This document shows positions 8,125 through 18,265 of a stretch of 64,000 nucleotides of DNA, one piece after another. The stretch covers positions 231,389-295,388 of the forward strand of contig CAJXNP010000010.1 in the NCBI GenBank assembly GCA_913057175.1, given 5' to 3'. Under the pieces are notes generated by a model, which had not been told where the DNA came from, made no database searches, and worked only from the letters and a program-made list of their open reading frames with translations. This stretch comes from an uncultured Cytophagales bacterium. Lineage in GTDB: Bacteria; Bacteroidota; Bacteroidia; Cytophagales; Cyclobacteriaceae. How positions within the stretch are numbered: the stretch's first letter is position 1; each line of letters starts with the position of its first letter. Both the position numbers and the translations under genes were made by a program.

Positions 8125-10734
8125 TTACGTGCCTTTTAAAGTCTTCAAGACTTCATTCAATTTCAACAACGCTTCGACCGGAGAAATGGTATTGATATCA
8201 ATCTGATTGAGCAGGTCTTTGACCTCCTCAAATTTAGGATCTGCTTCGAACATGCTTAGCTGATAATTTGCCTTCGGCATCTCATCCAGCTTTTTATTCG
8301 TCTTTTCGGATATCTTGTCTTTTTCCAGGTGATGCATTATCTCATTGGCACGGATCACCACATTATTGGGCATGCCGGCCATTTGCGCAACATGGATCCC
8401 AAAACTATGCTCACTGCCACCTTCAGCCAGTTTTCGAAGGAAGATGATCTTGTCGCCCGCTTCTTTTACGCTCACATTAAAATTCTTAATCCGTGAAAAA
8501 TCATTTGCCAGCTGATTCAACTCGTGGTAATGGGTGGCAAAAAGGGTCTTTGCCTTGTATTTGGGATGATTATGCAGGTATTCCGTAATCGACCAGGCTA
8601 TAGAAATCCCATCGTACGTACTCGTACCCCTGCCAATTTCATCCATCAAAACGAGGCTTCTTTCACTCAGGTTGTTCAGAATACTGGCTGTCTCCGTCAT
8701 CTCTACCATGAATGTTGATTCGCCTTTTGACAGGTTGTCCGATGCTCCAACCCGGGTAAAGATCTTATCGGTTATTCCCAGGTGAGCAATGGTCGCCGGA
8801 ACAAATGAACCAATCTGCGCCATCAAAACGATCAGTGCCGTTTGTCTGAGCAAAGCGGACTTTCCGGCCATGTTCGGCCCTGTAATGATCAGGATCTGCT
8901 GACTGATATCGTCCAGGTAGACGTCATTGGGAATATAGCTCTCGCCAAGCGGCAATTGTTGTTCAATGACCGGGTGCCGTCCCTCCTTAATTTCAATGAT
9001 GTTTTCATCGACAATTTTAGGTCTTGCATAACGATGTTTGACAGCAAGTGAAGCAAAAGAGCTCAGGCAATCTATAGCCGCAACGATCTTCGCATTTTGC
9101 TGAATAGGAGAAATGTAGTCAGAAGCAAATCGAACAAGTTGATTGTACAGCCTTTGCTCTATTTCGACGATCTTATCTTCTGCATTCAGGATCTTCTCTT
9201 CGTAGGTTTTTAATTCCTCGGTAATGTATCGCTCAGCATTAACAAGTGTTTGCTTTCGGATCCACTCTTGCGGTACTTTATCTTTGTGGGAATTGGTGAC
9301 TTCCAGGTAATAGCCAAATACTTTGTTGTACGCAATTTTCAGAGAGGAAATCCCTGTTTTTTCCGTTTCCCGCTTTTGCAATTGCAGGAGATAATCTTTT
9401 CCCGAAAAGGATATTTTTCTCAATTCGTCGAGTTCCTGGTCAATTCCCTCCTTCATGATGCCACCCTGATTGGTAAGCAACGGAACATCCTCTTTTAATT
9501 CCTGTTCGATCTTTTGCAGGAGCTGGTCACAGGTATTGATCTGATCAGCGTATTTCTTAAGAATCTCATTTTTCTGCTTTTGCAGGATTTCCTTAACGGG
9601 AATAATCCTTTGAAGGGACTTTCTCAATTGGTTCATCTCCCTGGGATTGATCCTTCCCACCGCCACTTTGCTTATCAGTCTTTCCAGGTCATTGATGTGC
9701 TTGAGGTGTTCCAGCAGGTTTTCATGAACTTCCCCATGTTGGCAAAAATGCTCAACAACCGTCAACCTGTCTTCGATCTTAGCTTTGTCCTTGAGCGGCA
9801 TGATTACCCATTTTTTCAACAACCTGGCACCCATGGGTGTGATGGTTCGATCCAAAATATCGATCAGAGGAACACCTCCGTCCTGCTGCGGGTAGATCAG
9901 TTCAAGGTTGCGGATGGTAAACTTATCCAGCCAGACATAATTCTCCTCATGGATCCTGGAAATGGAAGAAATATGCGAAATCTCTTTGTGTTCGGTTTCT
10001 TCCAGGTAATGTAAAATAGCGCCGGCCGCTATGATCCCGGTGGATAGATTTTCGATGCCAAACCCTTTCAAGTTCTGCGTTCCGAATTGCTTGGTTAGCT
10101 TTTCATATCCGAAATCATACGAATAAATCCAATCCTCCAGGCAATAGGTATTGTAGTCATCACCAAAAATCTCTGTGAATTCATGGCGGTTCTTTTTGCA
10201 ATAAATCACCTCCGATGGGTTGAAACTTTGCAGGAGATTATCAACATATTCCGTATTACCGGAAGCTGCGAGGAATTCACCGGTGGAAACATCCAGGAAA
10301 GCGATGCCTGAATAATCCTTATCCAGATGAATAGAAGCTAAAAAATTGTTGTGTTTGCGTTCCAGGACATTGTCGTTAAATGCCACGCCAGGTGTCACTA
10401 ATTCGGTCACACCTCTTTTCACAATTCCCTTCACCGATTTCGGATCTTCCAGCTGATCGCAAATCGCTACTCTTTCCCCCGCCCGCACTAATTTGGGAAG
10501 GTATGAATCCAGTGAATGATGGGGAAAACCCGCCAATTCAATATGAGAAGCCGCTCCATTCGCCCTTTTTGTCAGCACAATGTCGAGGATCTTGCTGGCC
10601 TTTACGGCATCCTCGCCAAATGTTTCATAAAAATCCCCTACACGAAAAAGTAAAAGCGCTCCCGGGTACTTTGCCTTGATGGCATTGTACTGCTTCATGA
10701 GTGGGGTTTCCGTCTTACTTTTTGTATTCGCCAT
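8125..10734 (-). CDS. mutS: DNA mismatch repair protein MutS
   Basis: 869 residues, the normal length. Domain I carries the mismatch-reading Phe-Tyr-Glu ([11 protein letters not shown], about residues 32-42). Domains II-III and the clamp follow, and the ATPase holds Walker [16 protein letters not shown], Walker [17 protein letters not shown], and the FATHYHEL switch. MutS binds mismatches and small loops in DNA and, through ATP, recruits MutL. The C-terminal tail ([12 protein letters not shown]) resembles the beta-clamp/dimer region of other Bacteroidota MutS. Leftward; no obvious operon partner. Confidence 0.98.
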   Translation of the reverse strand: MANTKSKTETPLMKQYNAIKAKYPGALLLFRVGDFYETFGEDAVKASKILDIVLTKRANGAASHIELAGFPHHSLDSYLPKLVRAGERVAICDQLEDPKSVKGIVKRGVTELVTPGVAFNDNVLERKHNNFLASIHLDKDYSGIAFLDVSTGEFLAASGNTEYVDNLLQSFNPSEVIYCKKNRHEFTEIFGDDYNTYCLEDWIYSYDFGYEKLTKQFGTQNLKGFGIENLSTGIIAAGAILHYLEETEHKEISHISSISRIHEENYVWLDKFTIRNLELIYPQQDGGVPLIDILDRTITPMGARLLKKWVIMPLKDKAKIEDRLTVVEHFCQHGEVHENLLEHLKHINDLERLISKVAVGRINPREMNQLRKSLQRIIPVKEILQKQKNEILKKYADQINTCDQLLQKIEQELKEDVPLLTNQGGIMKEGIDQELDELRKISFSGKDYLLQLQKRETEKTGISSLKIAYNKVFGYYLEVTNSHKDKVPQEWIRKQTLVNAERYITEELKTYEEKILNAEDKIVEIEQRLYNQLVRFASDYISPIQQNAKIVAAIDCLSSFASLAVKHRYARPKIVDENIIEIKEGRHPVIEQQLPLGESYIPNDVYLDDISQQILIITGPNMAGKSALLRQTALIVLMAQIGSFVPATIAHLGITDKIFTRVGASDNLSKGESTFMVEMTETASILNNLSERSLVLMDEIGRGTSTYDGISIAWSITEYLHNHPKYKAKTLFATHYHELNQLANDFSRIKNFNVSVKEAGDKIIFLRKLAEGGSEHSFGIHVAQMAGMPNNVVIRANEIMHHLEKDKISEKTNKKLDEMPKANYQLSMFEADPKFEEVKDLLNQIDINTISPVEALLKLNEVLKTLKGT

Positions 10735-10782
10735 AACTAATAAAGGAAGGAAAAGATAAAGTGCGAAGATATTTATTTATCC

Positions 10783-10790
10783 TAATTTTG
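10783..10790 (+). promoter_or_regulatory. Possible -7 box of a Bacteroidota promoter
   Basis: TAATTTTG fits the Bacteroidota -7 consensus TAnnTTTG and lies 55 bp upstream of the TrmH-like gene. A good -33 TTG is not seen at the usual distance, so this is weak support only. Confidence 0.3.
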
Positions 10791-10844
10791 CCTTAAAATT
10801 TGAAAGGTAGAATTTGATATTTACTTTTTCAAGATTTTATTAAA

Positions 10845-11378
10845 ATGAGAAAATTAAAAAATGAAGAGCTCGGAAGGAAGGATGTGGAAGAATTTAAATC
10901 CACGGATAAAAATCCGTTGGTAATTGTTTTGGACAATGTGAGAAGCATGCATAATGTAGGTTCTGCCTTCCGTACCGCCGATGCTTTTTTAATCGAGAAA
11001 ATATATTTGTGTGGGATTACCGCTACACCTCCACACCGGGAAATTCACAAAACTGCTCTTGGAGCAACAGAATCCGTCGAATGGAGCTTCGTTGACAAAA
11101 CTTCTGATGCAATCCTACAATTAAAAAAACAGGGCTATACCATTTTATCCATCGAACAGGCAGATAAAAGCATCGATTTGCATGAATTCAATCCCGAAAA
11201 AGATAAAAAGTATGCCCTTGTCTTTGGAAATGAAGTGTATGGGGTGGAGGATGAGATTGTAAAAATGTCCGATTATGTACTTGAAATCCCACAATTTGGA
11301 ACTAAACACTCACTTAATATCTCCGTAAGTGTGGGAGTTGTGGTCTGGGATCTGCTCAATAAAATAAGGCCTTTCTAA
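10845..11378 (+). CDS. TrmH-family (SpoU) RNA methyltransferase
   Basis: 177 residues, a minimal SPOUT methylase. The three knot motifs are visible: motif 1 NVRSMHNVGSAFRTADAF (about 27-44), motif 2 LVFGNEVYGVEDEIV (about 125-139), motif 3 IPQFGTKHSLNISVSVGVV (about 148-166). The family transfers a methyl group from S-adenosylmethionine to ribose 2'-OH in tRNA or rRNA. There is no N-terminal L30-like domain, so the target cannot be assigned. Divergent from mutS. Confidence 0.93.
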   Translation: MRKLKNEELGRKDVEEFKSTDKNPLVIVLDNVRSMHNVGSAFRTADAFLIEKIYLCGITATPPHREIHKTALGATESVEWSFVDKTSDAILQLKKQGYTILSIEQADKSIDLHEFNPEKDKKYALVFGNEVYGVEDEIVKMSDYVLEIPQFGTKHSLNISVSVGVVVWDLLNKIRPF

Positions 11379-11690
11379 GGTAACCCCTACTGTTTTTTGA
11401 ATCCGGATACTGTTCTCTATTCTTGTCTTTGTATAAAAAAGGGAGCTTTTCGTAAAATTCACTATTTCAATTGTGACTGATTATGAGTGAGTTAGCAAAT
11501 TTCCTCAAACAATTAATATTTCATTTTACACAAAACAAGTGTACAACTCACCTGCTTATTTAAATCATATTTCCAGGATTTCCATTCACTTCTAAACGGT
11601 GCTTACACAAAGATAAATTCTAAGACTAAGGTGAATTTCCATTAAGAAATAAAAATGAACACATTTGACTAAATCAAAACCGAGGGTGAT
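11379..11690. other. Intergenic region, no gene seen
   Basis: 312 bp between the RNA methylase and the large secreted SprB-type gene. All frames are short and no tRNA-like fold or strong hairpin with a T tract was found. It probably holds the promoter of the large gene, but no clear TAnnTTTG box is evident. Confidence 0.4.
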
Positions 11691-14600
11691 ATGAAATTTT
11701 CTACTTTAAAATCTCATATAACCACAACCTTTTTAGTAGTTCTTCTTTTAGGATTTTTTAATTTTCAAACTGCAGATGCCTTTACAGGTGGCCATTCCGG
11801 TAAAAAGGGATCCAAAAAACATCACAAGAAAAAGAGACACAAGAACAAAAAATCTTGCGGTGAAAACGGGTATTCTACAGAAATCTTGTCTATCGAAAAG
11901 GAAGGGGATTGCTTCACTTACAAATTAAAAGTCTCATCCGAAAACTTTTGCAATTTCGAACTCAGCCATTACAATTTCGACCTGGGTTGCGGCGTCGTTT
12001 CGGATGCCTGGAATTCACAAGGATGGAAAATGGAGCTCAATTCCGAAGATCCGACAACCGGATTGGCAGGAATAAAAGTAGACGATATCCAGGGATTCGG
12101 AAAAAACCCGTGGATGAAAAAATTCTATGTCAAATTTAAATTTTGTCCGGATGGAACTTGTGAAGAAGATCCAAACTGCCTGATACCAGAAATCGCATAT
12201 AAAGCCGGACAATGTGTCTATTATGAAGAAATAGATGTCACCTGCAATTCTACAAGCCCTCTTACTGTTAGTTTAGAAAAGACTGATCCGACTTGTTTTG
12301 GTGAATCAAATGGTAGCATCGCATTACATATCAAAGGTGGTGAAAAACCCTACAGTATTGTGTGGAGCTCCGGTCAGTCAGATTCAACTATTACAGAACT
12401 AGCGGCAGGTGAGTATACTTATACAATATCTGACGCAAAGGGTGAAACGCTTGAAAATACCGTTAATCTTCAATCATCGCCTGAAATCATTATTTCCGCA
12501 GATATGACGCCTATTAGCTGTTCTAATTTAACCAGCGGAGCAATTGATGTACAGGTTTCGGGCGGTACAGGAGAATACAGTTATTTGTGGAATACATTCG
12601 AAACGACAGAAGATCTGACAGGTTTGTCAGCGGGGAATTATTCGCTGACTGTTACTGATCAAAACAAGTGTACGGCAACAAAAACATTCCAACTGGAGTC
12701 ACCAACTCAAATAAATGTCACAGAATACATTGTCCAACCTTCCTGTGGTGGGGAAGAATCCGGAAGCATTGAACTGGAAGTTTCAGAAGGGATAGCTCCC
12801 TACTCCTTTGCATGGTCAGATGGCTCGACCGATCAAAACCGGACGAACTTAACGGTTGGAGAATATTCTGTGACAATTGAAGATGAAGCTGGTTGCCAGG
12901 CCACTAAAAGATATTCTATTGTAAGCGAAAGCCCAATCAAACTTTCCACGATTGTCACACAAACAAATTGCAATAATGATCCCATTGGCGCCATCGATTT
13001 GTACGCAACAGGAGGAGCTGAACCATATGAATTTAACTGGTCAAATGGAGAAATTTCTCAAAATCTTGCTGATCTGACAGCCGGCAAATATTCTGTTGAA
13101 GTTACTGATCAGAATGGTTGTAAAGCCTTTTATGACGTGAACATTAATATTTCTGAAATAGTCCTCTATGCCAATCAAACTGCTATTCCCGCCTGTCCCG
13201 GTGATGAAAGCGCTGCCATAGATCTGACCGTATTTTTTGGCGAAGAACCATTAACCTATCAGTGGTCAAATGGTGCCACCACGCAGGATCTTACCAGTAT
13301 TCCATCAGGAACTTATACCGTATTTGTCACTGACGGATTGGGATGTACGGCCGAACGAACAATTGAAGTAAAAGATCAAAATCCGATTGTAATTGATTAC
13401 AATGTGGAAGCAAACGGGTGTGCGGAAGCTCCTAGCTATGATGTTGATCTTTCCGTGTCAGGAGGAGAAGGTAATTATACTTACAACTGGTCGAACGGAG
13501 CTACAACTTCATCAACCAGTTTTACTGTGCCAGGAGTAGTTTCAGTCGATGTGACGGACGGGAATGGTTGTACCGTTACCCAAGAAATAAACATAGAAGG
13601 AGAACCCGGAACTCCTGCATGTCTGATCAATGAAATCGGAGAAGGTGTGGTTTGTGGCTCAACTAACAATATACTGACAACCTCCATGAAAGGGGCCATT
13701 TCTTACGAATGGGATATCACTTCCTCAGATGGTAGCTGGTCGATTACTTCATCTACGAATGGATCCGAAATCACATATACCGCCGGAACAGAAGGAAGCT
13801 CTGCCACATTCTATCTGGAAATCTTACTGGAATCCGGTTGTACGGCAATCTGCGTACTCGATGTAAACGCTTGTGATCAGGAAGACACAACTGATGATGG
13901 GGACAATTCGGATGATAACGGTGATGACACAGATGACGGAAGTGACAATTCCGACGACAGCGGAGATGGCTCTGACGATGGGGATGATGACTCCGATGAT
14001 GGGGACGATTCAGATGACGGCGACGATACTGATGACAATGACGACAGTTCGGATGATGATACCGATGACGGGGAAAATCCAGGAAACGAAAAGGATTGCA
14101 CGGATTGTTTTTACACAGATGATGTTGAGATTGTAAAAAACGGCTATTACTACGAATATACTATCACAGTCAATCACAATGGAGAATGCAATTTTGATCT
14201 TTCACATGTTACGGTGTCCCTTCCGGAGTGTGCTTGGGTAGTCGATTACTCCAATAGCGCGGGTTGGAAAATGGAAAAAGTCTCAAACGATCCGACTACG
14301 GGAATAAGCGGAGTCAAAGTAGATGATATACCGTCATTCGGCAAAGATGATCAGCTTACATCTTTTGAGATATATATTAAATTGAAAAGTATGGATTACT
14401 CCTGCAAAGAAGAGTTGAATTGCTTTGCGCCGGAACTTGCCTACAAAGCAGCAACGTGTGTCCAATATGAGCAATCAACCAGCGAATGCGTACAGGAAAC
14501 CGATCCGGATATCATTACTTATCCAAATCCGACAAAAGACTGGGTGAAGGTTTGTTTTGATAAAGAAAACAGTGACAAGGAATACCAGATCGATTTGTAC

Positions 14601-14756
14601 AACTCAAAAGGGGAGCGTATCTATCACTACAATAAGCCTGCAGATTGGCAACGAGAATGTCAGTTTAACATTTCGCAACAAAAAGGTAAGATATTTTATG
14701 TCAATGTTTCCAGAAAGGATGGGTATAAGAAATCATTCAAAATCTGTAAAAACTAA
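11691..14756 (+). CDS. Large secreted SprB-repeat protein with T9SS C-terminal tail
   Basis: 1021 residues. A signal peptide (1-30) is followed by a His/Lys-rich linker (35-54) and a Cys-containing domain at about 55-190 marked by GWKMELNSEDPTTG and GIKVDDIQGFGK. Six SprB-type repeats follow at about 191-637, each with a Cys, a GSI/GAIDL strand and YS..WSNG...L..G.Y.VTV.D..GC. An Ig-like stretch precedes an Asp/Ser/Gly linker (about 731-797). A second copy of the Cys-containing domain (about 802-935) has GWKMEKVSNDPTTG and GVKVDDIPSFGK. The last 80 residues (YPNPTKDWVKVCF...) are a type A T9SS sorting signal. SprB repeats occur in gliding adhesins; surface adhesion is inferred. Confidence 0.9.
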   Translation: MKFSTLKSHITTTFLVVLLLGFFNFQTADAFTGGHSGKKGSKKHHKKKRHKNKKSCGENGYSTEILSIEKEGDCFTYKLKVSSENFCNFELSHYNFDLGCGVVSDAWNSQGWKMELNSEDPTTGLAGIKVDDIQGFGKNPWMKKFYVKFKFCPDGTCEEDPNCLIPEIAYKAGQCVYYEEIDVTCNSTSPLTVSLEKTDPTCFGESNGSIALHIKGGEKPYSIVWSSGQSDSTITELAAGEYTYTISDAKGETLENTVNLQSSPEIIISADMTPISCSNLTSGAIDVQVSGGTGEYSYLWNTFETTEDLTGLSAGNYSLTVTDQNKCTATKTFQLESPTQINVTEYIVQPSCGGEESGSIELEVSEGIAPYSFAWSDGSTDQNRTNLTVGEYSVTIEDEAGCQATKRYSIVSESPIKLSTIVTQTNCNNDPIGAIDLYATGGAEPYEFNWSNGEISQNLADLTAGKYSVEVTDQNGCKAFYDVNINISEIVLYANQTAIPACPGDESAAIDLTVFFGEEPLTYQWSNGATTQDLTSIPSGTYTVFVTDGLGCTAERTIEVKDQNPIVIDYNVEANGCAEAPSYDVDLSVSGGEGNYTYNWSNGATTSSTSFTVPGVVSVDVTDGNGCTVTQEINIEGEPGTPACLINEIGEGVVCGSTNNILTTSMKGAISYEWDITSSDGSWSITSSTNGSEITYTAGTEGSSATFYLEILLESGCTAICVLDVNACDQEDTTDDGDNSDDNGDDTDDGSDNSDDSGDGSDDGDDDSDDGDDSDDGDDTDDNDDSSDDDTDDGENPGNEKDCTDCFYTDDVEIVKNGYYYEYTITVNHNGECNFDLSHVTVSLPECAWVVDYSNSAGWKMEKVSNDPTTGISGVKVDDIPSFGKDDQLTSFEIYIKLKSMDYSCKEELNCFAPELAYKAATCVQYEQSTSECVQETDPDIITYPNPTKDWVKVCFDKENSDKEYQIDLYNSKGERIYHYNKPADWQRECQFNISQQKGKIFYVNVSRKDGYKKSFKICKN
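13883..14090 (+). repeat. Asp-rich low-complexity coding repeat
   Basis: GAT/GAC-rich stretch inside the SprB-type gene encoding a run of D, S, G and some T and N (DDGDDSDD-like units). It resembles calcium-binding acidic linkers of secreted proteins. It could vary in length between strains by slippage. Confidence 0.8.
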
Positions 14757-14780
14757 GTTCAATATATAAACAGCTAACCA

Positions 14781-14810
14781 AACTCCCGTGCACGCACGGG
14801 AGTTTTTTGT
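14781..14810 (+). terminator. Intrinsic terminator after the SprB-type gene
   Basis: Perfect 10-bp stem AACTCCCGTG / CACGGGAGTT with loop CACG, followed by a T-rich tract. It lies 25 bp past the stop of the 1021-residue gene. Confidence 0.9.
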
Positions 14811-14856
14811 TTTCGATCAACTAACAGAATTAGTTTGATTTTCGTTACATTTGACC

Positions 14857-15057
14857 ATGGATACACTTATCATAGATATCATTAATCCTAAAGCAAAAAA
14901 ACTTCTGGAAGACCTGGAAGCTTTAAATCTCATATCCATAAAACGAAATAAAAAAGGGCATTTTATTGATCTTGTTAATGAAATAAGAGGCAAATTCGAC
15001 TCCTCAATCTCATTGGAAGAAATAACAAAAGAGGTTGAAGCTGTCAGGAATCATTAA
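14857..15057 (+). CDS. Small hypothetical protein, antitoxin-like
   Basis: 66 residues from the ATG at 14857 (MDTLIIDIINPKAKKLLEDL); a TTG six bases upstream is also possible. The pattern of an N-terminal beta strand, KAKKLLEDLEALNLISI and a C-terminal helix resembles the small solitary antitoxin-like proteins common in Bacteroidota. No toxin gene follows: the next gene is convergent and overlaps its stop by 4 bp. Function unknown. Confidence 0.65.
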   Translation: MDTLIIDIINPKAKKLLEDLEALNLISIKRNKKGHFIDLVNEIRGKFDSSISLEEITKEVEAVRNH

Positions 15058-15302
15058 TTCAAACGATCTATCTTATTTTTTTCTTCTTTATAAAGAAAAT
15101 ATATCCAAACAGACAACGATAAAATAATAACTCCGACAAAAATACCACTGAATCCATCAATCGTTCTACTACTAATATTTCCAAAACGATCTGCAACAAT
15201 TTCTACTGAAAACTTCTTTGAAATTTGCAAGTAAATGCCAATTGTGAACAGAACTAATCCACAAATTAAAAAAACCCAAAAGGTCATTCGGTATATTTTC
15301 AA
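15054..15302 (-). CDS. Small membrane protein
   Basis: 82 residues with two membrane helices: MTFWVFLICGLVLFTIGIYL (about 6-25) and FSGIFVGVIILSLSVWIYFL (about 51-70), joined by a charged loop with RFGNISSRTIDG, and a basic tail. Not a family I recognise. It overlaps the convergent gene end by 4 bp. Length and composition support a real gene, but there is no homology evidence from within the window. Confidence 0.55.
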   Translation of the reverse strand: MKIYRMTFWVFLICGLVLFTIGIYLQISKKFSVEIVADRFGNISSRTIDGFSGIFVGVIILSLSVWIYFLYKEEKNKIDRLN

Positions 15303-15441
15303 AATCAGACTATTTTAAATCCTTCTTAAGGTTCTTAATGAGAAATTGAAATTTAAATAAAACATACCCATAGATTTAGTTTACAAACACAAATAGCATT
15401 TAGAGAAGATAATGGCAACCCATTTTTTAATTTTCTGATAG

Positions 15442-15915
15442 CTACTTCACCAGCCCCTTCCTCTTCAAAATACTTTCCAGAAACTTCCTCTCATTATCGT
15501 TATTGAAGATCTTGTATGGCCAATAAAAAAACTGGACTTTGGACATAAATAGGAGGAAATGATCTTTTCCGACCTTGGCCCTTTTAATCTGGTTCCACTT
15601 GATCGGCATTCCTTGTTTGGTATTGAGCTTTACAAGTATCTGCTGACTGGTAATTTCATAGGACAGCTTTTCAAAAAGGAATTTACCCTGTTCGAGTTGT
15701 GTTACTCCAGCAAACTGGATCAGCCAAAATAGTATGTACAGTGCGTATGCGATCAAAGCACCTATTATCCACCAGATGTTGGGAATGACAAAGTTCATGC
15801 TCATAATGGCCACCACAATGATCAATACCCACCATTGTTGCCTCAATACACCTGCTAATCCTGCTCGAATGTATGGGCCGGTTGAAAGTTTAAATTTTTT
15901 CGTTTTTACAATCAT
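15442..15915 (-). CDS. YcxB-like membrane protein
   Basis: 157 residues. Two membrane helices (about 27-45 and 47-66) are followed by a soluble domain with YEITSQQILVKLNTKQGMPIKWNQIKRAKVGKDHFLLFMS, the pattern of YcxB-like C-terminal domains (a strand-rich fold of unknown function, distantly PH-like). It lies just downstream of nadC in the same direction with a 26-bp gap, so co-transcription is likely. Confidence 0.75.
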   Translation of the reverse strand: MIVKTKKFKLSTGPYIRAGLAGVLRQQWWVLIIVVAIMSMNFVIPNIWWIIGALIAYALYILFWLIQFAGVTQLEQGKFLFEKLSYEITSQQILVKLNTKQGMPIKWNQIKRAKVGKDHFLLFMSKVQFFYWPYKIFNNDNERKFLESILKRKGLVK

Positions 15916-15941
15916 CTTCCAATCTACTTGTTAAAAAATTT

Positions 15942-16802
15942 TCACAAAAATACTGCTTTCAGACTAATATCCAGATTTTTAGCCGAGTGTGTCAATGCAC
16001 CCATTGAAATGTAATCCACACCGGTTTCAGCATATTCCCTGAGAGTTTCCTTCGTAATGCCTCCTGAAGCTTCAGATTTAGCTTTTTTACCAATCAGATA
16101 AACTGCATCCCGAATCATTTCCGGAGGCATATTGTCGAGCATGATGATATCGGCCTTGCTTTTCAGTGCTTCTTTTACTTCCTCCAGGTTGCGGGTTTCA
16201 ACTTCTATTTTCAGCTCTTTTTCGTTCTCCTTTAAATAATTCCGTGCTTTTGAAACGGCCTTTGCGATACCACCAGCATAATCGATGTGATTATCCTTTA
16301 GCATAATCATATCAAATAAACCAAAACGATGATTGGTTCCTCCACCGATCCGAACGGCCCATTTTTCTAGGGGTCGCCATCCCGGAGTTGTTTTCCTGGT
16401 ATCCAATAATTGGGTTCCGGTACTATCAATAAGCTTAACCAGCTCATTTGTCATCGTTGCGATCCCACTTAAGCGCTGCATGCAATTCAACACAATTCTT
16501 TCTGTTGATAAGATCGAGCGGATCTTTCCACGTACGATGAATCCGATATCACCTGGTCTGACTTCGTCGCCATCCTCCAACTTAATATCAAGTTGAATCT
16601 TGGCATCGAAATACTTGTATATCTCCTTTGCCAAGAAAATCCCGGCAGCTATTCCATTTTCCTTAAAAAGGAGCTGGGCAGAACCCATCTGATCAGCGTC
16701 AATTGTTGATATCGTAGAGTGATCGCCATCACCCAGGTCTTCCTTCAAAGCCTGGGAAATGAACTGATCCAGGTATTCATGTGTGATGTACTCGTATTTC
16801 AC
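15942..16802 (-). CDS. nadC: Nicotinate-nucleotide pyrophosphorylase (carboxylating), quinolinate phosphoribosyltransferase
   Basis: 286 residues, the usual length. It makes nicotinate mononucleotide from quinolinate and PRPP with loss of CO2, the last step of de novo NAD synthesis that is specific to that route. Signature text: NCMQRLSGIATMT, LDTRKTTPGWRPLEKWAVRIGG with the substrate-binding Arg/Lys, GGTNHRFGLFDMIMLKDNHI, and IMLDNMPPEMI near the C-terminus. The start codon is GTG at 16802; no ATG is available in the expected place. nadA and nadB are not in the window. Confidence 0.97.
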   Translation of the reverse strand: MKYEYITHEYLDQFISQALKEDLGDGDHSTISTIDADQMGSAQLLFKENGIAAGIFLAKEIYKYFDAKIQLDIKLEDGDEVRPGDIGFIVRGKIRSILSTERIVLNCMQRLSGIATMTNELVKLIDSTGTQLLDTRKTTPGWRPLEKWAVRIGGGTNHRFGLFDMIMLKDNHIDYAGGIAKAVSKARNYLKENEKELKIEVETRNLEEVKEALKSKADIIMLDNMPPEMIRDAVYLIGKKAKSEASGGITKETLREYAETGVDYISMGALTHSAKNLDISLKAVFL

Positions 16803-16940
16803 GCCGCAAAAATAGAAAATCGAGTTGTAAATGATGCTTCCGATAGGATTATTTTAGCGATGGCGACTTACTCATTCAAGAATAATCCGGAAATCACTTT
16901 TTAGCTTCCACTTATGCGACTAATTTAGGGCCTTGTTTAA

Positions 16941-18263
16941 ATGATTTTTTCTATGAAAAATGTTGGACAGATACTATTCCTTCTTTTACTTGTTGGCTGC
17001 ACGCTTTCCGTAAAAGAAACCCCTCAGAATACGTTAGATCAAATTGCCACAGAATACGTAAAATTGGCTTTAGCCATTGGGGAATATGATGAAGCATTTA
17101 TTGACGCTTATTATGGACCTGATTCATTAAAACCAGTAAATCAGAAACAGGAGGTCTTTCCCAAGGATAGTTTTCTGCTTACGACAAAAAATCTCCAGAA
17201 AAAAATTAAATCATTTACAGAGACGACAGAAAATGACACACTCGCTCATCGTGCAAATTTCCTACTGGCTCAATTGAATGCATTTGAAATGAGAATTAAA
17301 ATATTCTCTGAAGATTACCCCACTTTTGATGAAGAAACCCAGGGTCTGTTTGGAGTCACGGCACCTACATTTACCAAAGAACATTTTGATCAGGTTTTAC
17401 GAAACCTCGATCAGGCACTTACCGGTAACGGAACGATCAAAGAACGTTATGACAATATTGTTGATAAATTTATCATTCCGGCGGAAAAAGTAGATACTGT
17501 TTTAAAGACAGCTATTTCGGAAAGCAAAAGAAGAACCTTAGAACACATTTTCCTTCCTGAAAACGAGCACTTTACATTTGAATTGGTGAAGGACAAGCCT
17601 TGGAGTGGATACAATTGGTACAAGGGAAATTACACCAGCCTGATACAAGTTAATACGGATCTGCCAATATATATCAGCAGGGCAATCGATGTAGGAAGTC
17701 ATGAAAGCTATCCCGGGCACCATGTATTCAACATGTTACTTGAGAAAAACCTTTTTAATGAGAAAGGCTGGATTGAAACTTCCATGTACCCGCTTTATAG
17801 TCCACAGTCACTAATAGCAGAGGGTTCAGCCAATTTTGGTATTGAAATGATCTTTCCGGGAGAAGAAAAGGCCCAATTCTGCAAAGAAGTTTTATTGCCA
17901 CTCGCAGGAATGGATACCACTGGAATTAGTAATTACTTTAATGTATTGAAGCTAAAATCTGATCTTAGCTATGCTGGCAATGAAGTTGGAAGGCGATTTT
18001 TGAATGGAGCCCTGACAGAAGATGAGGCGATCGAATGGTTACAAAAGTACACATTGAGAGATGAGGAATCTGCAGAAAAGTCTCTAAGCTTTACTAAAAA
18101 CTATCGCTCGTACATCATCAATTACAATTATGGGAAAGATCTAGTACAGAACTATATCGAATCAAACGGAGGTACACCTGATAATCCTGAAAAACGTTGG
18201 GAATTGTTTACCTGGTTATTGAGCAATCAGGTGTTGCCAACAGGACTAATAGAAAAAGAATAG
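16941..18263 (+). CDS. DUF885-family lipoprotein, putative metallopeptidase
   Basis: 440 residues from 16941, or 436 from the ATG at 16953, which leaves a tighter lipoprotein signal (MKNVGQILFLLLLVGC). The lipobox LLVGC marks outer-membrane or periplasmic anchoring. The centre carries SHESYPGHHVFNMLLEKNL (about 253-271), the HE.YPGHH signature of DUF885 proteins, which look like zinc peptidases with an HExxH-like site. The downstream EGSANFGIEMIFPGE supplies another conserved acidic motif. Substrate unknown. It converges on the DUF4783 gene with a 2-bp gap. Confidence 0.85.
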   Translation: MIFSMKNVGQILFLLLLVGCTLSVKETPQNTLDQIATEYVKLALAIGEYDEAFIDAYYGPDSLKPVNQKQEVFPKDSFLLTTKNLQKKIKSFTETTENDTLAHRANFLLAQLNAFEMRIKIFSEDYPTFDEETQGLFGVTAPTFTKEHFDQVLRNLDQALTGNGTIKERYDNIVDKFIIPAEKVDTVLKTAISESKRRTLEHIFLPENEHFTFELVKDKPWSGYNWYKGNYTSLIQVNTDLPIYISRAIDVGSHESYPGHHVFNMLLEKNLFNEKGWIETSMYPLYSPQSLIAEGSANFGIEMIFPGEEKAQFCKEVLLPLAGMDTTGISNYFNVLKLKSDLSYAGNEVGRRFLNGALTEDEAIEWLQKYTLRDEESAEKSLSFTKNYRSYIINYNYGKDLVQNYIESNGGTPDNPEKRWELFTWLLSNQVLPTGLIEKE

Positions 18264-18265
18264 GT

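Noticed and set aside
13877..14101. Ser/Pro-rich leftward frame
   Set aside because: Antisense shadow of the Asp-rich linker of the SprB-type gene.
14846..14853. TACATTTG as -7 promoter box of the small antitoxin-like gene
   Set aside because: It lies only 3 bp before the ATG and has no -33 partner; transcription would start inside the gene.
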